A stretch of 43,174 nt of DNA. Source: a virus. Location: the IMG/VR virus record IMGVR_UViG_3300044648_000338, positions 1 to 43,174 of that record, one strand, 5' to 3'. Shown piece by piece: positions 20,827-28,674 of the stretch (the stretch's first letter is position 1; every line of letters begins with the position of its first letter). The notes under the pieces were generated by a model. It had not been told where the DNA came from and made no database searches. It was given only the letters and a program-made list of their open reading frames with translations. Both the position numbers and the translations under genes were made by a program.

Positions 20827-23219
20827 TGGCGGCCCGCAGGAACGTCACCGAGTGGTCGCACACCAACGCGGCGGGTGCGACGAAGACCATCACGATCCCG
20901 GCGGCACAGGCGGGTTCGAAGCTGGTGCTGGTCGCGGCCGGTGGAGCGATCGTCACCGGCGCCGGGTTCGCCAAGCGCTCCACCTACGGCGGCGGCGGCA
21001 TGGACGTGTCCATCTCGGACATGGACGCAGTGGGCGGTGAGACGTCGGTAGAGATCACGCTCAACGGGCCCGAGACGGTCAGCGGCGTGGTGTACGAGCT
21101 GGGGCCGGGGCTGACGTACGCGGACTGGTCGGGCAACGGCAGCGGCGCGGTCCCGTCCGCGCCGCCCACCGGGTCGTACGAGATCGCGCCCAGCACGGCG
21201 GTCACGGCAGCGGCCGACAGCCTGCTCGTGGCGCTGTGGGCGGTCAACGCCCCGTCGTCGACCCGCCCGCACAACGGCCTGAACATGGTCCGGCAGATGG
21301 GTCCGCTCGGGCACGTCTACGCCGAGTCCGGCAACCAGCCCGGGTCGGGCGCCCAGTTCGTGTGGGCGTCCGGCCTGGCGGACGTGGACGCCGCGCACTC
21401 GTGGCCGGTGACCGAGGCGGCCGGGGAGTACCGGGCGACCGCCCAGTTCGTCAACCCCAGCGGCGACACGACGGCGTACGCGGTGCAGGTGCTCTACACG
21501 GACACCTCGGGCGTGGCCACCAACCCGACCGTCCCGCAGGTCGCAGCGGAGAACACCCTGCCGGGCACCGACTCGGCGTTCTGGTTCACGGGCGCGGGCG
21601 GCGTGTCGGCGACGATCGCGGGCTACACCGACGCGGCCAGCTACGACCCTGGCGACACCGTCGCGTTCAAGGTCGACAGCACCGGCAACCCGTGGCGGGC
21701 CGAGGTGTACCGGCTGGGCTACTACGGCTGGGAGTCGTTCGGCGCCCGCAAGGTCGTCGCGGACATCACGGGCACGATCGAGGTGCAGCCCGCGCCCGCG
21801 GTGCACGGCACGTACGGCTCCACCTCGTGCGCGTGGACCACCAACGCGACGTGGACGATCCCCGCGGACGCGGCCCCGGGCGTCTACTACGTGATGTTCC
21901 GGCGCACCGACGACACGTCGAAGTTCGCGAGCCACCACTTCGTCGTGCGCGGCAGCACGGCGGGCCGGGTGGTGGCGACGATCCCGGACATGACGTACCA
22001 GGCGTACAACGCGTGGGGCGCGACCGGCGACAACGGCTCGTTCAGCACCGGCACGGTGTCCGGGCGCTCGCTGTACCGGCACGGAGCGGACGGCGCGACC
22101 GACAACTTCGCCCACCGGGCGTACGCGGTGAGCTGGGACCGGCCGTACCACACCATGGCGGGCAACCCCAACACCTACCTCTGGGACTCCGATCACTCGT
22201 GGATCGTGTTCGCCGAGGCTCAGGGCGTGGACCTGACGTACCTGTCCGACGTGGATCTCGACGTGGACCCGACGGCGCTCACCGATGCCGCGCTGGTCGT
22301 GCTGCTCGGGCACTCCGAGTACTGGACGGCCGGGGTGCACGATGCCTACACGGCCGCCGTCGACGCCGGCGTCAACCTCCTGTGCAACAGCAGCAACACC
22401 GCGCTGTGGCACACCAGGTTCGCGCCGGCGGACACCGGCCGCCGGTTGATGATCTGCTACAAGGAAAATGCCACCCGCGACGTGTCCGCCGGCTGGGCGG
22501 GGACGGGCTACGACCCGGACCCGGAGTGGACCGGCACGTGGCGCGACACCACCGCGGCCAACGGCAAGACCAACACCGACGTGCGGCGCGAGAACGCGTT
22601 GACCGGCCAGTTGTTCCGGGTGAACGGGGCGGTGGTCGAACAGCTCACCGTGCCGTTCGAGGCGAAGGGCCTGCCGATCTGGCGCAACAGCGCGTCGATC
22701 CAGGCGCTCGGCAGCGGCGCCGCGTTCTCCACGGTCAAGACGACCATGGGCTACGAGGTCGACGTGCCGGACGGGTCCGAGGGTCAGCCGGACGGGCTCG
22801 TCGAGCTGAATCCCACGGTGCGCTCGTTCCCGGGGAAGGGCACGAACGCGGCGGGCACCACCTACACCGGCAGCACCGGTGACCTGTCCGTCGGTTTCAC
22901 CCTGTACCGGCGGCCGTCGGGCGCGCTGGTGCTGACCACGGGCTCGTGGCGCGGCTGGTGGGGCGTCAACCGCTGGTACGGCGGGGACCTGCCGGACACG
23001 GCCCGCACGGTGGACGTGGACTGGCAGCACGCCCTGCTGTGCGCCCTGCACGACCTCGGGGCCGACGTGCTCGCCGCGCGCGAGATGCGGCCCGGCATCG
23101 ACGCCGCGTTGACCGACCCGGCCACCGGGGCGCCGACCGGGACGCGGGACGACATCGCGCGCGCCTACGGCATCGACATTCCCGCGAACAGCGGCGCGTT
23201 CCTGCTGTTCTTCGAGTGA
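20826..23219 (+). CDS. Large fibre protein with a DMFase beta-subunit-like C-terminal domain
   Basis: GTG at 20826, whose G is the last base of the preceding TAG. The 797-aa product has an N-terminal beta region (to about residue 240) and then a large domain that matches the N,N-dimethylformamidase beta-subunit C-terminal (PF20254-type) family by: GDTVAFKVDSTGNPWRAEVY, RLGYYGWESFGARKV, VATIPDMTYQAYNAWG, AYAVSWDRPY, LLGHSEYWTAGVHDAY, GVNLLCNSSNTALWHTRF. That family has a glutamine-amidotransferase-like fold and is mostly from secreted or cytosolic actinobacterial enzymes and cell-wall proteins. In a fibre it may bind or cleave a host surface polymer. The catalytic competence is not clear. Confidence 0.65.
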   Translation: MAARRNVTEWSHTNAAGATKTITIPAAQAGSKLVLVAAGGAIVTGAGFAKRSTYGGGGMDVSISDMDAVGGETSVEITLNGPETVSGVVYELGPGLTYADWSGNGSGAVPSAPPTGSYEIAPSTAVTAAADSLLVALWAVNAPSSTRPHNGLNMVRQMGPLGHVYAESGNQPGSGAQFVWASGLADVDAAHSWPVTEAAGEYRATAQFVNPSGDTTAYAVQVLYTDTSGVATNPTVPQVAAENTLPGTDSAFWFTGAGGVSATIAGYTDAASYDPGDTVAFKVDSTGNPWRAEVYRLGYYGWESFGARKVVADITGTIEVQPAPAVHGTYGSTSCAWTTNATWTIPADAAPGVYYVMFRRTDDTSKFASHHFVVRGSTAGRVVATIPDMTYQAYNAWGATGDNGSFSTGTVSGRSLYRHGADGATDNFAHRAYAVSWDRPYHTMAGNPNTYLWDSDHSWIVFAEAQGVDLTYLSDVDLDVDPTALTDAALVVLLGHSEYWTAGVHDAYTAAVDAGVNLLCNSSNTALWHTRFAPADTGRRLMICYKENATRDVSAGWAGTGYDPDPEWTGTWRDTTAANGKTNTDVRRENALTGQLFRVNGAVVEQLTVPFEAKGLPIWRNSASIQALGSGAAFSTVKTTMGYEVDVPDGSEGQPDGLVELNPTVRSFPGKGTNAAGTTYTGSTGDLSVGFTLYRRPSGALVLTTGSWRGWWGVNRWYGGDLPDTARTVDVDWQHALLCALHDLGADVLAAREMRPGIDAALTDPATGAPTGTRDDIARAYGIDIPANSGAFLLFFE

Positions 23220-23226
23220 GGTGGGC

Positions 23227-23673
23227 ATGATGATCTGGGCGACGGTGGCCGAGGTGCGCGCGTACCTGGCGGACGGCGGTATCCCGGCGGGCACGTCGGA
23301 CGAGCAGGTACAGCGCACCCTGGACCGGGCGGTGCGCAGCCTGACCACCCGCGTCATGTGGTGGCCCGAGCTGGACGATGACGACGAGCGGGCCGCGGAC
23401 GCCGACGTGCGCGGGCACCTGGTGGCGGCGGTCGCGGAGACGGTGCGGGCCCGATACGAGCAGCGTGCGCTCACCGACGCGGTCGGCGGCGCGGGGCTGG
23501 TCGAGGTGATCGCGGCGGGCGGCAGCATCACCGCGGGCAAGCTGTCCGTCAGCGGCGGCACGCGCGGGACGGGGTCGGCGCGGATCGGCGCGGGCGCGGA
23601 CACGGTGCCGCCCGAGGCGGCCGAGGCGCTGCTGGCCGCGGGCGTGGTCGGCGGGAGCGTGCCGTCGTGGTGA
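23227..23673 (+). CDS. Head-tail connector, adaptor-like
   Basis: ATG at 23227 is taken; GTG 23221 and ATG 23230 are close. The 148-aa product is a helical protein with MMIWATVAEVRAYLADGGIP, QRTLDRAVRSLTTRVMWWPE and ADADVRGHLVAAVAETVRAR, the gp6/gp15-like adaptor pattern in which the N-terminal helices dock under the portal. Position before the stopper and tail genes agrees. Confidence 0.7.
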   Translation: MMIWATVAEVRAYLADGGIPAGTSDEQVQRTLDRAVRSLTTRVMWWPELDDDDERAADADVRGHLVAAVAETVRARYEQRALTDAVGGAGLVEVIAAGGSITAGKLSVSGGTRGTGSARIGAGADTVPPEAAEALLAAGVVGGSVPSW

Positions 23674-23993
23674 GCCTGCTCGGGCTGATCGGCGGGCCGC
23701 ACACCGTGTGGTACCGGGCGCCGCTACCGGACGGCGCGGACGGCGAGGAGTGGGCGGCTGCGGTCGCCGTGCCGGGCTGCCGGGTGGAGCGGGAGACGAA
23801 GCAGCACCAGACCCCGGACGGCCGGGTGGTGACCCTGACCGCGCTGGTGATCGCACCGGCCACACCCGAGATCGAGGTGGGCGGCCGGCTGTCGCTGGAC
23901 GGGGCGGACGGCCCGTGGCGGCGCGTCGAGATGTCCGGCGGTCCGGTGTGGCTGTCGGGCGAGCTGATGCACCAGGAGGTGCGGACCACGTGA
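23670..23993 (+). CDS. Head closure / stopper-like protein
   Basis: GTG at 23670 (GTGA overlap), GTG 23667 alternative. The 107-aa product is beta-rich: VWYRAPLPDGADGEEWAAAV, GRVVTLTALVIAPATPEIEV, VWLSGELMHQEVRTT. Size and position fit a head-closure protein closing the connector after packaging. Confidence 0.6.
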   Translation: MSLLGLIGGPHTVWYRAPLPDGADGEEWAAAVAVPGCRVERETKQHQTPDGRVVTLTALVIAPATPEIEVGGRLSLDGADGPWRRVEMSGGPVWLSGELMHQEVRTT

Positions 23994-24346
23994 CCAGCGC
24001 GTCGTGGTCGTCGAACGTGCCCGGCATCGTGGCCGCGGTGCAGGCGGCGCAGTACGCGGCGATGGAGGAGGTCGTCGACGACCTCGCGTCGGCGTCGGCG
24101 GACCGGGTGCCGTACGAGGAGGGCGACCTGGACCGGTCGCGGCACACGTCGGTGGTGCGGGACGGCGACGAGGTGCACGGCGTGGTGTCGTACGACCTGG
24201 TGTATGCGCCGGTGCAGCACGAGCATCCGGAGTTCCGGCACGCCAACGGGCGCACGCACAACTACCTCGGTGGTCCGCTGGTCGAGGGGAAGCCGCGCTA
24301 CGAGGCACGCCTGGCGAAGCGGATGCGGGAGGCGCACGGCGAGTAA
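23990..24346 (+). CDS. Head-tail joining protein (HK97 gp10-like)
   Basis: GTG at 23990 in GTGA. The 118-aa product is helical at the N-terminus (VPGIVAAVQAAQYAAMEEVV), then VPYEEGDLDRSRHTSVVRDG and HGVVSYDLVYAPVQHEHPEF, the region characteristic of gp10-like neck proteins, and a basic C-terminus. It would connect neck and tail terminator. Confidence 0.65.
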   Translation: MTSASWSSNVPGIVAAVQAAQYAAMEEVVDDLASASADRVPYEEGDLDRSRHTSVVRDGDEVHGVVSYDLVYAPVQHEHPEFRHANGRTHNYLGGPLVEGKPRYEARLAKRMREAHGE

Positions 24347-24370
24347 CACGCGGCGGGCACCGTGAGCCGC
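24344..24370 (+). promoter_or_regulatory. Late element L9
   Basis: TAACAC, the only copy with A in place of G, hexamer CACCGT (A24359, T24363); GTG at 24371, 27 nt away. The GTG at 24362 lies inside the hexamer and is rejected. Confidence 0.5.
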
Positions 24371-24796
24371 GTGTTGACCGCTGCGGGTGCCCGGCACGCT
24401 GCCGGGCTGGGGCTGTGCCGCTACGACGGCGTGGGCCCTGATGAGGCGTGGCCGTCGTACGTCGGCAGCATGCCCGACACCCCGCATCGGGCGCTGTGCT
24501 GGTATCCGCGCCCCGGGCCGCCACCGGATGTGGCGTCACCGTGGGCGTACCCACAGGTGCAGGTGATGGCGCGCGACGAGCCCGGCCGGTCGCGGCCCTC
24601 GCACGACGTGCTCCAGGACCTCGTGGACGCGCTGCACGGCACCCACAACGTGACGTGGGCGGGCGGCACCGCCGACGAGGTGTTCGTGACCCGCTGCACG
24701 GTCATCGTGTCCGGGATCGTCGATCTCGGACGCGACGCTCAGCAGCGGCCACAGCACACCGTCACGTTCCAGCTGGAAACCGCCCCCGTCGAGTAG
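24371..24796 (+). CDS. Tail terminator protein
   Basis: GTG at 24371. The 141-aa product has AYPQVQVMARDEPGRSRPSH and DLVDALHGTHNVTWAGGTAD in the middle, followed by VTFQLETAPVE at the end, consistent with minor tail/tail terminator proteins that cap the tail tube at the head-proximal end. Directly before the tube gene, the standard position. Confidence 0.65.
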   Translation: MLTAAGARHAAGLGLCRYDGVGPDEAWPSYVGSMPDTPHRALCWYPRPGPPPDVASPWAYPQVQVMARDEPGRSRPSHDVLQDLVDALHGTHNVTWAGGTADEVFVTRCTVIVSGIVDLGRDAQQRPQHTVTFQLETAPVE

Positions 24797-24811
24797 GAGG
24801 AACCACCCACC

Positions 24812-25264
24812 ATGGCCGAGCTGCGCAAGATCCCGCTCAAGGGCTGGCAGGTCTGGGTCAACACCGGCACCGCCGAGGTGCCGTCCTGGACCCAGGTCAA
24901 GGGCATCCGCTCGCCCACCCTGGCCAACGACTTCACCATGCAGGACACCACCACGCTGGACAGCGACGGCGCCGGTTCGGACGGCTCCACGCTGTACAAG
25001 TGGAGGCTGACCATCGAGGGCCTGGAGGGCTACACCGGGTCGTACGTGCGCGACCCCGGCCAGGTGTTCCTCAAGACCAAGGGTCGCCAGATCGGCCCGG
25101 ACTCCGAGGTGCAGCTGCGCTTCTACCGCACCGACCCGGACGAGGGCTACACCGGCACGGCCGAGGCGAAGTGGCAGGGCACCGGCGGCCCGGTCACCGA
25201 GTACACGCCGTTCCGGATCGAGTGCTACGGCCAGGGCGCCCTCGACGACTACACCCCGGCGTAG
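24812..25264 (+). CDS. Major tail tube protein
   Basis: ATG at 24812 behind GTAGGAGGAACCACC. The 150-aa product is beta-rich and Gly-rich: AELRKIPLKGWQVWVNTGTA, RLTIEGLEGYTGSYVRDPG and RFYRTDPDEGYTGTAEAKWQ, ending in YGQGALDDYTPA. Length and place between terminator and chaperone fit the polymerising tube subunit. Confidence 0.8.
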   Translation: MAELRKIPLKGWQVWVNTGTAEVPSWTQVKGIRSPTLANDFTMQDTTTLDSDGAGSDGSTLYKWRLTIEGLEGYTGSYVRDPGQVFLKTKGRQIGPDSEVQLRFYRTDPDEGYTGTAEAKWQGTGGPVTEYTPFRIECYGQGALDDYTPA

Positions 25265-25276
25265 AGGTAGCGACCG

Positions 25277-25771
25277 ATGCCCACCTTCCCCGCGTCCTCC
25301 CGCCACCAGGCGGAGGTCAACAACGAGCCGCTCACCCTCCCCGTGGGTGACAAGACGTACTCGTTCCCGGTCGCCCTGCCGTTCCGTACCGGTCTCACCA
25401 TCACGCGCCTGCGCGAGGAGATGCAGGCGTTCACGCTGGCGACGCTGGCCGGACACCGCCCCAACCCGAACGCCGAACTCCTCGACGACGCGCGCGAGTC
25501 CAAGCTGATCCGGGACCTGATCGGCGAGGCGACGCTGGCCGAGATGGAGGCCGACGGTCTGCTGTGGTCGGACGTCGAACGCGTCGGCAAGACCCTGATC
25601 GCCTGGCACGTGTTCGACGAGGACCGCGCGCTGGCCGTGTGGACCGGCGGTGATGAGCAGGACCCTCCCCAGGGCCCGGCGACGGGCCCCGCGAACTCCC
25701 CGCGAACGTCGACGACCTCTGGGAAGAACTCCAGACGAAAGGGTCGTCGGTCTCGTGGGCGGACCTCCTGA
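25277..25771 (+). CDS. Tail assembly chaperone, short form (G-like)
   Basis: ATG at 25277, 2-6 nt after a weak GAGGTAGCG. The 164-aa product is helical (TYSFPVALPFRTGLTITRLR, LIRDLIGEATLAEMEADGLL, VGKTLIAWHVFDEDRALAVW). After about residue 131 the 0-frame becomes a basic, low-complexity tail, as expected downstream of a programmed frameshift. It supplies the chaperone for the tape measure. Confidence 0.8.
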   Translation: MPTFPASSRHQAEVNNEPLTLPVGDKTYSFPVALPFRTGLTITRLREEMQAFTLATLAGHRPNPNAELLDDARESKLIRDLIGEATLAEMEADGLLWSDVERVGKTLIAWHVFDEDRALAVWTGGDEQDPPQGPATGPANSPRTSTTSGKNSRRKGRRSRGRTS

Positions 25772-26001
25772 CCGCCTGGGACGCGATCGAGGCGGACTTC
25801 GAGCACTACTACCGGGCCGACCTGTCCGCCGCCGAGGTGCTCGACGGCCGGACGTGGCGATGGTTCACGGTGCGCCTGTTCAACCTGCCGCCCGAGTCGG
25901 CGACGTGGCGGGCGATGCGCGCCGTGCTCGACCGCCGGCGCGCGAGCAGCACCGGTGAGGTGACGTCGAAGGACGACGTACGCGCCGCCATCGGCAGGTG
26001 A
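25277..26001 (+). CDS. Tail assembly chaperone, -1 frameshift long form (GT-like)
   Basis: The frame of the extension is blocked by two stops at 25651-25656 and then stays open until TGA at 25999-26001. Ribosomes must therefore slip by -1 between 25657 and 25771. The frame after the shift encodes DDLWEELQTKGSSVSWADLL, WDAIEADFEHYYRADLSAAE and FTVRLFNLPPESATWRAMR, like the T part of lambda GT. The long form is 241 aa if slippage is at the first slippery site. Frameshift is inferred from frame structure and the conserved tail operon position. Confidence 0.75.
25672..25690 (+). other. Tandem slippery heptamers for -1 frameshift
   Basis: GGGCCCG at 25672-25678 and GGGCCCC at 25684-25690 both stand in the 0-frame as G GGC CCG and G GGC CCC, that is X XXY YYZ. 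Either lets both tRNAs re-pair at GGG CCC. Two in a row, 12 nt apart, is unusual. A following structure was not confirmed. Confidence 0.65.
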
Positions 26002-26025
26002 CACCCCGACGCGAAGGTCTTGACC
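25999..26025 (+). promoter_or_regulatory. Late element L10 before tape measure
   Basis: TGACAC, hexamer GAAGGT (A26014, T26018); GTG at 26026, 27 nt away, rather than TTG at 26020. Confidence 0.5.
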
Positions 26026-28674
26026 GTGGCCCTGCTGGTTGGCGAGCTGTACGCCCGCGTGACGTCCGACTCGTCGGCGTACCGACGCGACATGCAGCAA
26101 GTCGACCAGCAAGGCGCGGCCAGCGCGAAGCTCGCCGAGAAGCACGGGTTGCAGATCGCCAACGCCCGCAAGGCAGAGGAGAACGCGGCCGGCAAGGTAC
26201 GGGTCGCGCTGGCCGCACTGGAAGACCTGCGAAACAAGGGCGGCGCGTCCGCGTCGCAGCTCGCCGCCGCCGAGGAGCGCCTGGCCGCCGCGAAGCGCGG
26301 GTTGGCCGCCGCGACCGACAAGGCCAACTTCGCACTGAAAGCCGCCGTAGTCGCCCAGGAGAACGCCGCCACCAAGGCCGTCGAGCTGGCCGCTAAGACG
26401 GAAGAGGCCGGCCGGCAGATCGAACTCACCGACCGCAAGGCCGGCAAGGCCGTCGGCTCGATGCTCGCGCTCGGCGCGGCAGGCGGCGGCGCGGGCGCCG
26501 CCATCATGGGCGGCATGGCCGCGGTGCCGGTGCTGCTCACGCTGATCGCGGCAACAGCGCTCGCCGCCGAAGAGGACGTGTCCGACGCCTGGCAGAACAC
26601 CGGGTCCGAGGCTGCGGCCACGGTGAAGGAGATGGCCGAGCCGCTGCGCGACGAACTCGTGCTCGCCGCCGGCCAGGCCACGGCAGGGCTGCGGCAGATC
26701 GCGCCGGCGGTGAAGGAGATGGCGGCCGACGCCGGACCGGGCGTCACCATGCTGATCGACGGCATGGTCAAGCTCGCCACCAACGCGATGCCGGGCGCGC
26801 AGAAGGCCGTCGAGCGCTCGCAGCCGGCCTTCGCCGGACTCAACGCGCTACTCGACCGCACCGGCCGCGGGCTCGGTGACTTCTTCAGCGAGATCAGCGA
26901 GGGTGCGCCCGCGGCGGGGCGCGAGGCGGGCGACCTCGGGCGGCTGCTCGAAGATCTGCTCGGCTCGACCGGGCGGCTGCTGGCGATGCTGGCCAACGAG
27001 GGCCAGGGCGTGTGGTCGCAGACCGTCGACGTGATCGACCAGACCACCGACGCCGCGCTCGGGCTCGGCGAGACCGCGCTGCCGTCGGTGGCGTCGTCCG
27101 CGTCCACCGTCCTGACCGTCATGTCCCGGGTGCTCGACGTGCTCGGCCCGGCGGCGCCGCTGCTGGGCACGATCGGCGGCGCGATGCTGTCGTACAAGGT
27201 CGGCGCTGCGGTCGTCGGCACCGCGGGCGACGCACTGACTCGGCTCGGCGGGCGGTTGCAGGACACGGCGGCGAAGTCGGAGAAGGGCGCCGGCGGACTG
27301 GGGCGGTTCGGTGGGGCGCTGGGCGCGATCGGCCCGTACGGGGCGCTCGCGGGCGGCTCGCTGCTGGCGCTGATCGCGATCACTGACCAGCTGTACGGCT
27401 CGACGGACAAGCTCGCCGGCGGACTGATGGCGGGCGGCAACGCGGCGGAGGCAGCCGAGAAGCAGTTGGACTCCAACGAGCGCACGCTGGCCGGCCTGCA
27501 CGCCACCGGGTCTCTGGTCGCGGCAGGGTTCGGAAAGCTGTTCGTGCCGACGATGCGGGATGCGGAGAAGGCGGTCAGCGACCAGCGGGCGTCGATGACT
27601 TCGCTCCAGCGCGCCCAGGTCGACGCGGCGAAGGCGGCGGCGGACCACGACCGGGCGACGGAGAAGTATGGGTCATCGTCGAACGCGGCGGCGCAGGCGT
27701 CGGTGACGTTGGCGATGCGGCAGAAGGATTTGGAGCGGGCGCAGTACGACGCGGCGCAGGCCACGAAGACCTTGTTGGACCGGCTCACGGAGCAGCAGGC
27801 GCTCGCGCTCGGGCTCGCCGGCGGCAACCTCAGGTTGCGCATGGCGACCAACCAGTACGAGCAGGCCCAGCACTCGCTGAACGAGACGCTGAAGACCGGC
27901 ACCGCGTCCGAACTGGAGATCACGGCCGCCAAGCAGGGCGTCGAGCAGGCGGCCCTCTCCGTCGTCGAGGCGGCTCGACAGGAGTCGCTCGCCCACTACG
28001 CCAACCAGGGCTCGGTGGAGGCGCAGACCGCGGCACTGAACGCGGGCAACGCCACGGCGCTGGAGATGGCCTCCACGATGTCCGGCCCGCTGCCTGCCGC
28101 GCTGGCCATCGCGATCGCGGGCATGGACGAGACCGCGCTGTCCGCGCTGGGGGCGACGCGCGAGATCGACGGCACCGGCAGCGCCGTGATCCGCCTGCCC
28201 AACGGCAAGATTGTGCGGCTCAGCGCCGAAGACCTCGCCACCGCGAAGATCAACGACGTGCACACGGCCATCAACAACCTGCCCGGCTCGAAGACGATTG
28301 AGCTGCACATCAAGCAGCTCGTCAGCACCACCGGGCCGACGATGGCCGACCTCGGCAACCCGGCCGCCGTGCTGCCCCCGACCGGAAACCGCGCGTCCGG
28401 CGGCCCGGTGCTGCGCGGCCACCTGTACGGCATCCACGAACAGGGCGCCGAAGTGTTCGTTCCCGGCAGCGACGGCACCATCCTCAACGCCGACCGCACC
28501 GGCAAACTCCTCGACGCCCTGGCCGCGATGGAGTCCGGCGGCGGCATCCCCACCCAGCGCGGCGGGAACACCATCATCATCCAGGAACTGCACCAGCACC
28601 AAGTCCGGACCCTGCCCACCGCACAGGAGCTGCGCAACGTGCTGCACGACGTGGAGGTGCAGTATGGCGAGTAG
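26026..28674 (+). CDS. Tape measure protein
   Basis: GTG at 26026. The 882-aa product begins LLVGELYARVTSDSSAYRRD, a common tape-measure start, and is a long Ala-rich helical coil with several hydrophobic stretches (about 143-182 and 375-460), e.g. MLALGAAGGGAGAAIMGGMA. The C-terminal part turns to beta and Gly-rich segments (NRASGGPVLRGHLYGIHEQG). At about 1.5 angstrom per residue, the general rule, the tail would be roughly 130 nm. It determines tail length and passes into the host at infection. Confidence 0.9.
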   Translation: MALLVGELYARVTSDSSAYRRDMQQVDQQGAASAKLAEKHGLQIANARKAEENAAGKVRVALAALEDLRNKGGASASQLAAAEERLAAAKRGLAAATDKANFALKAAVVAQENAATKAVELAAKTEEAGRQIELTDRKAGKAVGSMLALGAAGGGAGAAIMGGMAAVPVLLTLIAATALAAEEDVSDAWQNTGSEAAATVKEMAEPLRDELVLAAGQATAGLRQIAPAVKEMAADAGPGVTMLIDGMVKLATNAMPGAQKAVERSQPAFAGLNALLDRTGRGLGDFFSEISEGAPAAGREAGDLGRLLEDLLGSTGRLLAMLANEGQGVWSQTVDVIDQTTDAALGLGETALPSVASSASTVLTVMSRVLDVLGPAAPLLGTIGGAMLSYKVGAAVVGTAGDALTRLGGRLQDTAAKSEKGAGGLGRFGGALGAIGPYGALAGGSLLALIAITDQLYGSTDKLAGGLMAGGNAAEAAEKQLDSNERTLAGLHATGSLVAAGFGKLFVPTMRDAEKAVSDQRASMTSLQRAQVDAAKAAADHDRATEKYGSSSNAAAQASVTLAMRQKDLERAQYDAAQATKTLLDRLTEQQALALGLAGGNLRLRMATNQYEQAQHSLNETLKTGTASELEITAAKQGVEQAALSVVEAARQESLAHYANQGSVEAQTAALNAGNATALEMASTMSGPLPAALAIAIAGMDETALSALGATREIDGTGSAVIRLPNGKIVRLSAEDLATAKINDVHTAINNLPGSKTIELHIKQLVSTTGPTMADLGNPAAVLPPTGNRASGGPVLRGHLYGIHEQGAEVFVPGSDGTILNADRTGKLLDALAAMESGGGIPTQRGGNTIIIQELHQHQVRTLPTAQELRNVLHDVEVQYGE

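Noticed and set aside
20823-23702. Long leftward open frame opposite the large fibre
   Set aside because: Same shadow effect; the product is Arg/Val/Gly/His-rich and unlike any family.
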